Source: an uncultured Oscillospiraceae bacterium
GTDB taxonomy: Bacteria > Bacillota > Clostridia > Oscillospirales > Oscillospiraceae
Length of the DNA stretch: 64,000 bases
Reading direction: 5' to 3'
Assembly: GCA_947589745.1 (NCBI GenBank)
Contig: CANQCS010000003.1
Span: 1-64,000 of the forward strand
In this document: piece by piece, positions 25,011 to 33,572 of the stretch
How the letters are laid out: every line of letters begins with the position of its first letter
Numbering within the stretch: the first letter of the stretch is position 1
Translations under genes and position numbers: made by a program
Notes under the pieces: generated by a model
What the model was told of the DNA's origin: nothing
Database searches by the model: none
What the model saw: only the letters and a program-made list of their open reading frames with translations

Positions 25011-25714
25011 GTGGATTGGAACGCCATGTTCCCAAATCTCAGCGTGATGTGGACCCGCTGGTCAGAGTATACCGTGGTGACAGACCGGGGCGGCGCCGAG
25101 TATCTCGTGCCCGCTCCTGGCGCGTCGGCTGTATCTTATGACTGCGCCCATGAGTCGTGAATCCTGGTAGCGGACGCACTGGATCTGGGGCGGCAGCTGT
25201 TGCTGAACAGCGCCGAAAAACCGGCCCTGTGCGCCGTTTTCGCGGCCCGTCACGGCCTCCTGGGGCTAGGGGCGGAAGAGATACCCTCTACCCGGACGAC
25301 CCCGATTTGCCCCCGTTTTGCCGCCCGTTGAACGGGCCGGACTACGGCGAGGACCTGTGGCTGTTCCAGGTCCACTTTATGGAATTGTACCAGCATTTCA
25401 CCATTGCCAAGGGGATGCACCCGGTGTGGGACAACCCCCGGCCGGCGGACCTGTCCGGTCTCTTGAACTACCGGCTCACCAGCGGCCGGACACCGCAGCT
25501 GGTGTGGGAGCTGCGAAGTATGCTGTCGGTAATCCGGCTGACCTACGCGCGGCTGATTTCCGAGCCCGCAGGACCGCTGAAGGTGTGCAAGAACTGCGGG
25601 AAGGTGTACTACAACAGCCACGCCAAGAGCGAGTTTTGCAGTACGCGGTGCAGGAATTATTATAATGTGAGGGTATTCCGAGAGAGGGAAAAGGGAATTG
25701 AAACAAGGAGATGA
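25011..25714 (+). pseudogene. Zinc-ribbon protein gene (DUF6076-like), broken by a stop and a frameshift
   Basis: Translation from GTG 25011 (GGAGGG six bases upstream) gives MDWNAMFPNLSVMWTRWSEY and runs to TGA at 25158-25160. The same frame resumes (ILVADALDLGRQLLLNSAEK) until about 25260-25275, where it shifts within a G-rich run into the frame of DTLYPDDPDLPPF. That frame ends in a C-terminal zinc ribbon CKNCGKVYYNSHAKSEFCS.RC. The composite resembles DUF6076 proteins found in Firmicutes mobile elements. It ends six bases before hsdR, so ribosomes and transcripts from this region could still serve hsdR. Confidence 0.7.
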
Positions 25715-25720
25715 TTCAAG

Positions 25721-28700
25721 ATGGTGAGTAATTTTGATTTTTTGAAATCTAGTTTTCCTGTTCTATCTCAATTTGGGAACGCTGCTGAAGCCTATTTATA
25801 CAGCGATTCCAATTCCTGCCTAATGAAACTCGGGATGATTGGCGAAACCATCGTCAACCTCATGTTTAGCTATGACCGCATCCCCTTTCCGGCCGATAAT
25901 ACAGCGGTGAAACGGATTGACACGCTCCAGCGTGAGGGACTTTTAACCCTGGATTTAGTGGACATCCTTCACGCCCTTCGCAAAGCCCGCAACAAAGCAG
26001 TTCATGAGAACTATGAATCCATTTCGGATGGCAAGGCCCTCTTGGAGATGGCTCACAGCCTCTGTCAGTGGTTTATGCAGACCTACGGTGATTGGAGCTA
26101 TGTCAGTCAACCGTTCGTTCTGCCGCCGAAACAGTCGGAGCCTGAGTCAGTTGATACAACCACCGAAGACGTCCTGGAAAAGCAGCTGATGCAAGACGCG
26201 GAGCAGAGTGCCGCAAACGCGCAGCAGATTTCCAAGGAATCCCGCCGCAAGCAGGCCGGCAAAGCCGCCAGTCAGCGCCAGAAATCGGAAGCGGAAACCC
26301 GCTACCTGATCGACCAGCAGCTCCGGCAGGTTGGCTGGGAGGCGGACACAGTGAACCTGCGCTATTCCTCGGGCACACGACCCGCCAAAGGCCGCAATCT
26401 GGCTATTGCGGAGTGGCCTACCGATTCTACCGTCGGAAACCATGGCCGGGCGGACTACGCGCTGTTTGCCGGGCTGAAGCTGGTGGGGATCATCGAAGCC
26501 AAGGCGGAGCATAAAGACATTCCCTCTGTTTTGGACTACCAGGGCAAGGAGTACCCCCAAAACATCCGGGCGGAGGACGCCGTCTATCAGATCGGGACCT
26601 GGGGCGCTTATAAAGTCCCTTTCACATTTGCCACCAACGGTAGGCCCTATCTGGAGCAGTACAAAACAAAGTCTGGCATCTGGTTTCTGGATCTCCGAGA
26701 ACCCACCAATATCCCCCAGGCCCTGCGAGGTTGGATGAGCCCCGACGGCATATTGGAACTGCTGGAAAAAGACATTCAGGCCGGGAACCTGGCACTGAAA
26801 AATACGCCCTATGATTTGCTACGGGATAAGGACGGTCTGAACCTCCGGGAGTACCAGATTCGGGCAATCCAGGCGGCGGAAACGGCCATTGTCAATGGCA
26901 GCCGCACCGCTCTGCTGGCCATGGCCACCGGCACCGGAAAAACAAGAACAGTGCGGGGCATGATCTACCGCTTCCTGAAAACCGGCCGATTCAAGCGAAT
27001 CCTGTTCCTTGTGGACCGCACCGCACTGGGGGAGCAGGCCCAGGATGTCTTCAAGGAGGTCAAGCTGGAGGACCTGATGACGCTGGACGATATCTACAGC
27101 ATCCAAGGGCTGGACGACACTTCCATTGAGAAGGAGACCCGCATCCATGTGGCCACCGTCCAGGGAATGGTCCGGCGCATCCTGTACAATGACGGGGAAA
27201 CCATGCCCGCCGTCACCGACTACGACCTGATTATCGTGGATGAGGCCCACCGGGGCTACATTCTGGATAAGGAGATGGGCGACACCGACCTGCTCTACCG
27301 GGACCAGCGGGATTACCAGGGCAAGTACCGCAGCGTAATTGAGTATTTCGACGCGGTGAAGATCGCCCTCACTGCCACCCCGGCCCTCCAGACCACCCAG
27401 ATTTTCGGGGAACCGGTGTTCAAGTACACCTACCGGGAGGCGGTCATCGAGGGCTATCTGGTGGACCACGACGCGCCCCACGACCTTCACACCCGGCTGC
27501 GGGATGAGGGCATCCACTATCAGTCCGGCGACACCGTGACCCTCTATGACCCCGTCACCGGGGAACTGATCAACAGTGAACTACTGGAAGACGAGCTGGA
27601 CTTTGATGTGGAGCAGTTCAACAAAAAGGTCATCACCCGCCCCTTCAACGAGACGGTTCTGGCGGAAATTGCACAGTTTATCGACCCGGAGAACCCGGAG
27701 GAGCAGGGCAAAACCCTGATCTATGCCGTAGATGACAACCACGCCGACATGATCGTGGATATTCTGAAGAATCTCTACAAGGACTACGGCGTGGACAACG
27801 ACGCCATCATGAAAATCACGGGCAGCGTGGGCGGCGGCAATCCGAAGAAAGTCCATGAGGCCATCAAACGGTTCAAAAATGAGCGGTTCCCCAGCATTGC
27901 TGTCACGGTGGACCTGCTGACCACCGGCATTGACGTGCCGGAGATCACCAATTTGGTTTTCCTGCGCCGGGTGAAGTCCCGCATCCTCTTTGAGCAGATG
28001 CTTGGCCGGGCCACCCGTCTGTGTCCCAAGATCAAGAAGACCCATTTTGAGATCTACGACCCCGTGGGCGTCTATGAATCGCTGGATCCTGTCAACACCA
28101 TGAAGCCGGTGACAGTGAACCCCTCCGCCACCTATGCCCAGCTGCTGGAGGGGCTGGAGGCACTGGAGGACAAGGCGAAGGTTGGCTATCAGATCGACCA
28201 GATCGTGGCAAAGCTTCAGCGGCAGAAGCGGCGGCTGGACGAAAACGCCCTGGAGCACTTCATCAGCTTGTCCGGCGGGCTGGACCCCACCCAGTACATC
28301 GAGGAGATCGAGGGCCTGACGGTCCAGGCGGCCAAGAGCCGTATCCTGCATGACCGGCCCCTCTTTACCCTGCTCCAGAACGTCTCGCCCAGCGGGAGCC
28401 GGACAGTCGTGATCTCCGACGCCCCCGACGAGCTGGTCAGCCACACCCGGGGCTACGGCGCCGGCAGCCGGCCGGAGGACTATCTGGACGCCTTCGCGGA
28501 CTATGTAAAGACAAATCTCAATGAGATCACGGCCTTAAACATCGTCTGTACCCGGCCCCGGGAGCTGACCCGGCAGAGCCTGCGGGACCTGCGGCTGACT
28601 CTGGACCGGGAGGGCTTTACCACGCAGCAGCTCAACACCGCCATTTCTGAGCTGACCAATGAGGAGATGGCCGCCGATATCATCGGCCTGATCCGGCGCT

Positions 28701-28987
28701 ACGCCATTGGCTCCACCCTCATCAGCCACGAGGCCCGTATCCGCCGGGCGGTGGACAAGCTGAAAAAGGCTCACAGGTTCACCCAGCAGGAACTAACCTG
28801 GATCGGCCGCATGGAGAAATATCTGCTGGAGGAATCGGTGCTCAACGTGTCTGTCTTTGAGGAGGACAGCCGCTTCAAGAGCGCCGGCAGATTTACAAAA
28901 ATCAACAAGGTGTTCCAGGGCCAGTTGGAGAATGTCGTGCTGGAACTGAACGAATACCTGTATGACGATGGAGGTAGAATCGCATGA
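25721..28987 (+). CDS. hsdR: Type I restriction enzyme, R subunit
   Basis: This 1088-residue restriction/translocation subunit has an N-terminal DUF4145-like helical domain (1-130), a charged linker, and a PD-(D/E)xK nuclease domain (GRADYALF...IIEAKAEHKD, catalytic Glu/Lys near 258-260). A superfamily 2 helicase follows, with Walker A ATGTGKT (about 402), VDEAHRG (about 505) and a C-terminal motif LGRATRLCPKIKK. A helical C-terminus binds the methylase core. Domain order is that of EcoKI-type HsdR. It cuts unmodified DNA after ATP-driven translocation. Gene order here is R-(small ORF)-M-S, all overlapping, so expression is coupled. Confidence 0.93.
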   Translation: MVSNFDFLKSSFPVLSQFGNAAEAYLYSDSNSCLMKLGMIGETIVNLMFSYDRIPFPADNTAVKRIDTLQREGLLTLDLVDILHALRKARNKAVHENYESISDGKALLEMAHSLCQWFMQTYGDWSYVSQPFVLPPKQSEPESVDTTTEDVLEKQLMQDAEQSAANAQQISKESRRKQAGKAASQRQKSEAETRYLIDQQLRQVGWEADTVNLRYSSGTRPAKGRNLAIAEWPTDSTVGNHGRADYALFAGLKLVGIIEAKAEHKDIPSVLDYQGKEYPQNIRAEDAVYQIGTWGAYKVPFTFATNGRPYLEQYKTKSGIWFLDLREPTNIPQALRGWMSPDGILELLEKDIQAGNLALKNTPYDLLRDKDGLNLREYQIRAIQAAETAIVNGSRTALLAMATGTGKTRTVRGMIYRFLKTGRFKRILFLVDRTALGEQAQDVFKEVKLEDLMTLDDIYSIQGLDDTSIEKETRIHVATVQGMVRRILYNDGETMPAVTDYDLIIVDEAHRGYILDKEMGDTDLLYRDQRDYQGKYRSVIEYFDAVKIALTATPALQTTQIFGEPVFKYTYREAVIEGYLVDHDAPHDLHTRLRDEGIHYQSGDTVTLYDPVTGELINSELLEDELDFDVEQFNKKVITRPFNETVLAEIAQFIDPENPEEQGKTLIYAVDDNHADMIVDILKNLYKDYGVDNDAIMKITGSVGGGNPKKVHEAIKRFKNERFPSIAVTVDLLTTGIDVPEITNLVFLRRVKSRILFEQMLGRATRLCPKIKKTHFEIYDPVGVYESLDPVNTMKPVTVNPSATYAQLLEGLEALEDKAKVGYQIDQIVAKLQRQKRRLDENALEHFISLSGGLDPTQYIEEIEGLTVQAAKSRILHDRPLFTLLQNVSPSGSRTVVISDAPDELVSHTRGYGAGSRPEDYLDAFADYVKTNLNEITALNIVCTRPRELTRQSLRDLRLTLDREGFTTQQLNTAISELTNEEMAADIIGLIRRYAIGSTLISHEARIRRAVDKLKKAHRFTQQELTWIGRMEKYLLEESVLNVSVFEEDSRFKSAGRFTKINKVFQGQLENVVLELNEYLYDDGGRIA

Positions 28988-29247
28988 ATCCTAATAATTT
29001 TTGGAGGGATTTTCTTAGCAATGCCTTTTCAGCCATGGTAAATCAGGCGCTTATACGGCAATCACACGGCTCTGCTCCTCTCCCACAAGACCAAAAGGAG
29101 GCGGAAGAAAAAATTTTGCAGGCGATACATGACCTGTTTGAGAATAAAGCGAAGATTCAAGGACCCTATCAATCCCAGGTTTTCGATGAGGTAATATTGA
29201 AGATTGCAACCGAAATAGGCTGGAATACCTTCGGAGGTGTAAGATGA
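28984..29247 (+). CDS. Small unknown protein coupled between hsdR and hsdM
   Basis: This 87-residue soluble, mostly helical protein has no motif I can name (NPNNFWRDFLSNAFSAMVNQ at the N-terminus; a C-terminal KIATEIGWNTFGGVR). Its ATG overlaps the hsdR stop by four bases and its stop overlaps the hsdM start by four bases, so it is translationally coupled to both. Its composition is more A/T-rich than hsdM. It could adjust assembly or activity of the complex, or be an accessory fold of HsdR; nothing in the sequence decides this. Confidence 0.7.
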   Translation: MNPNNFWRDFLSNAFSAMVNQALIRQSHGSAPLPQDQKEAEEKILQAIHDLFENKAKIQGPYQSQVFDEVILKIATEIGWNTFGGVR

Positions 29248-30662
29248 CCACCCAGGAAATCGTCTCCAAGCTGTGGAATTTGTGCAACGTCCTGCGGGAC
29301 GACGGCATCACCTATCACCAATACGTCACCGAGCTGACCTACATCCTGTTCCTGAAAATGGCCAAGGAGACCGGCGCGGAGAGCCAGATTCCTGAGAACT
29401 ACCGCTGGGACAAGCTCACCTCCAAGAGCGGCGTGGAGCTGAAGCGGTTCTACAAGGAGCTTTTGAACCACCTGGGTGAGAACTGCACGGGCCGGGTCCG
29501 GGAGATCTACCAGGGCGCCGCCTCCAACATCGAGGAGCCCAAGAATCTGGAGAAGATCATCACCTCCATCGATGGCCTGGACTGGTACTCCGCCAAGGAG
29601 GAGGGGCTGGGCGGGCTCTATGAGGGCCTGTTGGAGAAGAACGCCAACGAGAAAAAATCCGGGGCCGGGCAGTACTTCACTCCCCGGGTGCTCATCGACG
29701 TGATGACCCGGCTCATGAAGCCCCAGCCCAAGGAGCGTTGCAACGACCCCGCCTGCGGCACCTTCGGTTTCATGATTGCCGCCCACCGCTATGTGAAAGA
29801 ACACACTGACGATTTCTACGATTTGGACCACGATACCGCGGAATTTGAGAAGGAGGAGGCATTCACCGGCTGCGAGCTGGTCCACGACGCCCACCGGCTG
29901 GCCCTGATGAACGCCATGCTCCACGACATCGACGGCCAGATCCTGCTGGGGGACACCCTGTCCAACTTCGGCAAGCAGATGCACGACTTCGATCTGGTCC
30001 TCACCAACCCGCCCTTTGGCACCAAGAAGGGCGGTGAGCGCGCCACCCGGGACGACTTCACCTTCCCCACCAGCAACAAACAGCTCAACTTTCTCCAGCA
30101 CATCTACCGCAGCCTGAAAGCCAACGGCAGGGCCCGGGCCGCCGTGGTGCTGCCGGACAACGTCCTCTTTGCCGACGGCGACGGCGAGAAGATCCGCCGG
30201 GACCTGATGGACAAGTGCGACCTCCACACCGTCCTCCGCCTGCCCACCGGCATCTTCTACGCCCAGGGGGTCAAGACCAACGTGCTGTTCTTCACCCGGG
30301 GCCGGACCGACAAGGGCAACACCAAAGAGGTCTGGTTCTACGACCTCCGCACCAATATGCCCTCCTTCGGCAAGACAACCCCGCTGAAAAAGGAGCACTT
30401 CGCCGGCTTCGAGGCCGCCTTCGAGGCCCCCGACCGCCGGGCGGTGCGCGACGAGCGGTGGAGCGTCTTCACCCGGGAGGAGATCGAGGCCAGGGGCAAC
30501 AGCCTGGACCTGGGGCTGATCCGGGACGACTCCGTGCTGGACTACAGCGACCTCCCCGACCCGGCGGACAGCGCCGAGGAGGCCGTGGCCCAGCTGGAGG
30601 AGGCCGTGGACCTACTGATGAGCGTGGTCAAAGAGCTGCGGGCCCTGGAGGTGGAGGACTGA
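29244..30662 (+). CDS. hsdM: Type I restriction-modification system, M subunit
   Basis: This 472-residue N6-adenine methyltransferase has the helical HsdM N-terminal domain (1-130), AGQYFTPRVLIDVM, the SAM motif DPACGTFGF (from residue 169; the usual form is GTGGF) and the catalytic NPPF (about 254). A C-terminal helical part contacts HsdS. It methylates the site chosen by HsdS and protects host DNA. The start overlaps the small gene upstream, and the stop TGATG overlaps hsdS by one base. Confidence 0.93.
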   Translation: MTTQEIVSKLWNLCNVLRDDGITYHQYVTELTYILFLKMAKETGAESQIPENYRWDKLTSKSGVELKRFYKELLNHLGENCTGRVREIYQGAASNIEEPKNLEKIITSIDGLDWYSAKEEGLGGLYEGLLEKNANEKKSGAGQYFTPRVLIDVMTRLMKPQPKERCNDPACGTFGFMIAAHRYVKEHTDDFYDLDHDTAEFEKEEAFTGCELVHDAHRLALMNAMLHDIDGQILLGDTLSNFGKQMHDFDLVLTNPPFGTKKGGERATRDDFTFPTSNKQLNFLQHIYRSLKANGRARAAVVLPDNVLFADGDGEKIRRDLMDKCDLHTVLRLPTGIFYAQGVKTNVLFFTRGRTDKGNTKEVWFYDLRTNMPSFGKTTPLKKEHFAGFEAAFEAPDRRAVRDERWSVFTREEIEARGNSLDLGLIRDDSVLDYSDLPDPADSAEEAVAQLEEAVDLLMSVVKELRALEVED

Positions 30663-31954
30663 TGGCAAAAGGAAAGAAAAAAGAGGCCGCCCTCACCCCG
30701 GAGGAGCGCCTGCGGGCGGCGCTGGTGCCGGAGGGAGAGCAGTCGTATAAGGTGCCGGAGAATTGGTGCTGGGTGCGGTTCAAAGAGATTTCAACAATAC
30801 GAACTGGAAAAAAAGATGCTAATTATGGAAATTCAAACGGAATTTATCCGTTCTTTACTTGTGCATCTGACCCAATTCGTTGCGATGGGTATTCTTTTGA
30901 CTGTAATGCCATTCTTCTTGCTGGAAACGGCGATATTAGCAATATTTCTCGCTATAACGGAAAGTTTGAAGCATACCAGCGCACATACGTGGTTGAAGTA
31001 AATACTCAATTCGATATAGATTATATATTCTACTTTTTCAAGTTCCGATGGTTAGATTTCAATAAGGACAAGATGTTCGGAACCGCTATTCCCTATATAC
31101 GTTTGGGGAATCTACAGGAGTTTCCTGTCCCTCTTCCTCCTCAAAGCGAACAGCACCGAATTGTCACCCGTATTGAAAGCCTGTTTGCCAAACTGGACGA
31201 GGCCAAGGAAAAGGCCCAGGCGGTGGTGGATGGATTTGAGACACGGCGGGCGGCGATTTTGCATCGGGCGTTTACTGGGGAACTGACGGCGAGGTGGAGG
31301 AAAGAACATAATTCGGGGATGGAGAATTGGAGACAGCTACGATTTGACAAGGTAGCCAATATAAAATGCAATTTAGTAGACCCGATGGAGTATCAAGATT
31401 TTCCACATATCGCGCCTGATAACATCGAAAAGAGAAGCGGTCGATTATTAGACTATCACACAATCGCAGAAGATAACGTGACGAGTGGGAAGCACAGATT
31501 TTATCCAGGTCAAATCCTTTACTCCAAGATTCGTCCATACCTTTCAAAAGTTGTAGTTGCTGAGTTTGATGGTCTATGTAGTGCAGATATGTACCCCATA
31601 GAGGCAAAGGAAAATACTAGGTATTTATGGTACTACATGTTGTCAGATGATTTTTGGGAGCAGGCATCGTCAGCTGGTTCACGCTCAGTGCTTCCCAAAA
31701 TAAACCAAAAAGAATTGTCCATACTTTTAGTCAGCATGACAAGCATACCTGAGCAACAGGAAATCGTCCGCATCCTCGACTCCCTCCTCGCCAAAGAACA
31801 GCGCGCCAAGGAGGCCTCCGAGGGGGTGCTGGAGCGGATCGAGCTCATCAAGAAGGCCATCCTCGCCCGGGCCTTCCGGGGGGAGCTGGGGACCAATGAG
31901 CCGGAGGAGGAGAGCGCGCGGGAGATGCTGGGGCGGACATTGGATGTCATTTAG
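30662..31954 (+). CDS. hsdS: Type I restriction-modification system, S (specificity) subunit
   Basis: This 430-residue protein has two target-recognition domains (about residues 38-155 and 220-360). They are separated by a conserved helical spacer (PLPPQSEQHRIVTRIESLFAKLDEAKEKAQ) repeated near the C-terminus (SIPEQQEIVRILDSLLAKEQ). Both recognition domains are strikingly A/T-rich (30776-31130 and 31310-31750), while the spacers and terminal parts have the GC-rich codon use of hsdM. This is a mosaic expected from exchange of recognition domains. The two domains would read a bipartite target whose sequence cannot be predicted from here. Confidence 0.92.
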   Translation: MAKGKKKEAALTPEERLRAALVPEGEQSYKVPENWCWVRFKEISTIRTGKKDANYGNSNGIYPFFTCASDPIRCDGYSFDCNAILLAGNGDISNISRYNGKFEAYQRTYVVEVNTQFDIDYIFYFFKFRWLDFNKDKMFGTAIPYIRLGNLQEFPVPLPPQSEQHRIVTRIESLFAKLDEAKEKAQAVVDGFETRRAAILHRAFTGELTARWRKEHNSGMENWRQLRFDKVANIKCNLVDPMEYQDFPHIAPDNIEKRSGRLLDYHTIAEDNVTSGKHRFYPGQILYSKIRPYLSKVVVAEFDGLCSADMYPIEAKENTRYLWYYMLSDDFWEQASSAGSRSVLPKINQKELSILLVSMTSIPEQQEIVRILDSLLAKEQRAKEASEGVLERIELIKKAILARAFRGELGTNEPEEESAREMLGRTLDVI

Positions 31955-32042
31955 TTGTCAGTCTCATATCCTCTCATCCGCTGCGCTGAACTGCGACGCC
32001 GTTTCAACGCTGATTCTTACGTAATTTGTTGGCAAAAACCTC

Positions 32043-32071
32043 TTGCTATTTTGGCAGCAGTGTGGTATACT
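32043..32071 (+). promoter_or_regulatory. Promoter for the gene at 32096
   Basis: TTGCTA (32043-32048) and TATACT (32066-32071) are 17 bases apart, 25 bases before the start codon. Confidence 0.6.
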
Positions 32072-32095
32072 ACAGCTTGAGAGGAGAGAGATGAT

Positions 32096-32473
32096 ATGGT
32101 AGATTATAACTTCGACTTCTCCTTTGCTCGCTCTGGTACGCCTGTCGTCACCTTGAGTGCCACCGGTATAGCTTTCAATGCAGGTGCCCGCAGTTTGCTG
32201 GGCTTTCCGCAAAAGATTGATATTGGTTACGACACTCAGGCAAAAGTGATCGGTGTACGTGCCCATTCAGGAGGTGCCGGAACACCCGAGCCATATGAAT
32301 TTGAGCCGCGTGAAAAAGACGGATGGGTACGCATCAATGCAAAAGATTTTTCGAGATATCTAGAGCAACAAACAGGTATAAAGTTTCGCAAAAAGGCAAC
32401 GCAATTTTTGCCGGAGTTTGATAGCGAAACTGGTATGCTCATCGTCATTCTTGATGAGGAGCACTTAAAATAA
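32096..32473 (+). CDS. Hypothetical protein of the mobile element
   Basis: This 125-residue protein (MVDYNFDFSFARSGTPVVTL) is predicted to be largely beta, with no cysteine and no membrane segment. It has its own promoter and a GAGAGGAGAG ribosome site and is followed by a hairpin. A/T content is higher than in the host genes. No family is recognised. Placed directly behind hsdS in a defence-carrying element, it may be an accessory or cargo gene. Confidence 0.65.
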   Translation: MVDYNFDFSFARSGTPVVTLSATGIAFNAGARSLLGFPQKIDIGYDTQAKVIGVRAHSGGAGTPEPYEFEPREKDGWVRINAKDFSRYLEQQTGIKFRKKATQFLPEFDSETGMLIVILDEEHLK

Positions 32474-32499
32474 ATAATGCAAATCAGAAAATTGAAAAA

Positions 32500-32545
32500 G
32501 AGCAACACTCTGCGGCTGGTACCCGCAGAAATGCTGCTCTCCTGT
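32500..32545 (+). terminator. Terminator-like hairpin after the gene at 32096
   Basis: Imperfect arms around GAGCAACACTCTGCGG and CCGCAGAAATGCTGCTC (32509-32540) lie 27 bases after the stop and are preceded by an A-run. Confidence 0.5.
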
Positions 32546-32734
32546 GCTTGACGTAAGATCAGCCAAAACCGACTGATACATAACGCCGTTCCTCTGCACG
32601 GTTTTATTGTATCACGTTTTGGCCAGTCTTGCAAGCCCGCATATTTTGTGTCTCACAATGTATGCAGGCACAAGATAGGCCTTTTTCTGTTTGTAAATAC
32701 AAAAGCTGTAATTACAGCAGAAAGGTGGTACGCC

Positions 32735-33004
32735 ATGATGTACGCCACAAGAATCAAAATGAAACCAGGTTGCTACTACTCTCAAAGCCTTCTGGAGATT
32801 GATGAAATCTACATTGACGGCTGCGGCTATTTCAAGAAGGCCCTCCTTCATGACTATCTGCAGGAGAACCCGGGGACCATCAAGGTCAACATCGCCCCCT
32901 ATCCCAATGTGATCCCTGCTGTCAGTTCCCGGAACGAGAAGTACGTGCGGTCCTCTCCCGATAGTTATCGGCATGATGACCTTCTCGACTTGCCTCGTGA
33001 ATAA
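32735..33004 (+). CDS. Small protein, DUF3892-like C-terminus
   Basis: This 89-residue protein ends KYVRSSPDSYRHDDLLDLPRE, which resembles the end of DUF3892 proteins (YV.TSPDG...NLL.LP). The N-terminus (YATRIKMKPGCYYSQSLLE) is less clear. AAAGGTGG precedes two adjacent ATG codons (32735 and 32738). It lies 15 bases before the DUF2188 gene, so the two are probably one transcript. Both are families of small, unstudied proteins common in mobile and defence-rich regions. Confidence 0.6.
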   Translation: MMYATRIKMKPGCYYSQSLLEIDEIYIDGCGYFKKALLHDYLQENPGTIKVNIAPYPNVIPAVSSRNEKYVRSSPDSYRHDDLLDLPRE

Positions 33005-33019
33005 AGGGGGAAGTATAAT

Positions 33020-33244
33020 ATGGGAAAGAATCAGCATGTTACTCCCCACCCCGGCGGCGAATGGCAAGTGAAAGGCTCTGGTAATTCCAAGGCCACTAAA
33101 GTCACCTCCACACAGGCGCAGGCGATAAAAGTTGGCCGGAAAATTGCCAACAATCAAAAATCTGAGCTTTTGATTCACGGAACAGATGGAAAAATCCGTG
33201 CGAAGGACTCACACGGTAACGATCCACATCCGCCCAAGGGATAA
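33020..33244 (+). CDS. DUF2188 domain protein
   Basis: This 74-residue protein has the complete DUF2188 pattern: an N-terminal HVTPHPGGEWQVKGSGNSKA strand pair, an A.KVGRKIANNQ helix and the closing ELLIHGTDGKIRAKDSHGND. The function of the family is unknown. A good ribosome site (AAAGGGGGAAG) precedes ATG 33020, and a strong terminator follows. Confidence 0.8.
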   Translation: MGKNQHVTPHPGGEWQVKGSGNSKATKVTSTQAQAIKVGRKIANNQKSELLIHGTDGKIRAKDSHGNDPHPPKG

Positions 33245-33255
33245 GATAACCAAGG

Positions 33256-33290
33256 CCACTGCATCATGGGTACCAGGCATGATGCAGTGG
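33256..33290 (+). terminator. Terminator of the DUF3892/DUF2188 pair
   Basis: A perfect 13-bp stem, ccactgcatcatg (33256-33268) with catgatgcagtgg (33278-33290), is followed by TCGCCCTATT. In the remaining gene-free stretch to 33572, only one further GC hairpin (about 33392-33415, gggcggc/gccgccc arms) is evident. Confidence 0.65.
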
Positions 33291-33572
33291 TCGCCCTATT
33301 AAGGCCAAATTTCGCCAATAACACGGCAGCATTTTGCGGGAAAAACAGTAGCGGTTGACAGCTCCCAGACTGCGCGGAAAATATGGGTCGGGCGGCCCCG
33401 TCTGGAGCCGCCCGATTCATAGCAAGTCATAGTCCATCAGCTTGCCGGTATACCCAAGCATTTTTGCACGACGATCTCATTTCTCATAAATAAGGAATAG
33501 AAAAATGAAAAATTAGATTTTCCCAGTTTGAATAATAGCCCAGGAATGCCGTGTACCCCATCTGAACCGGCC

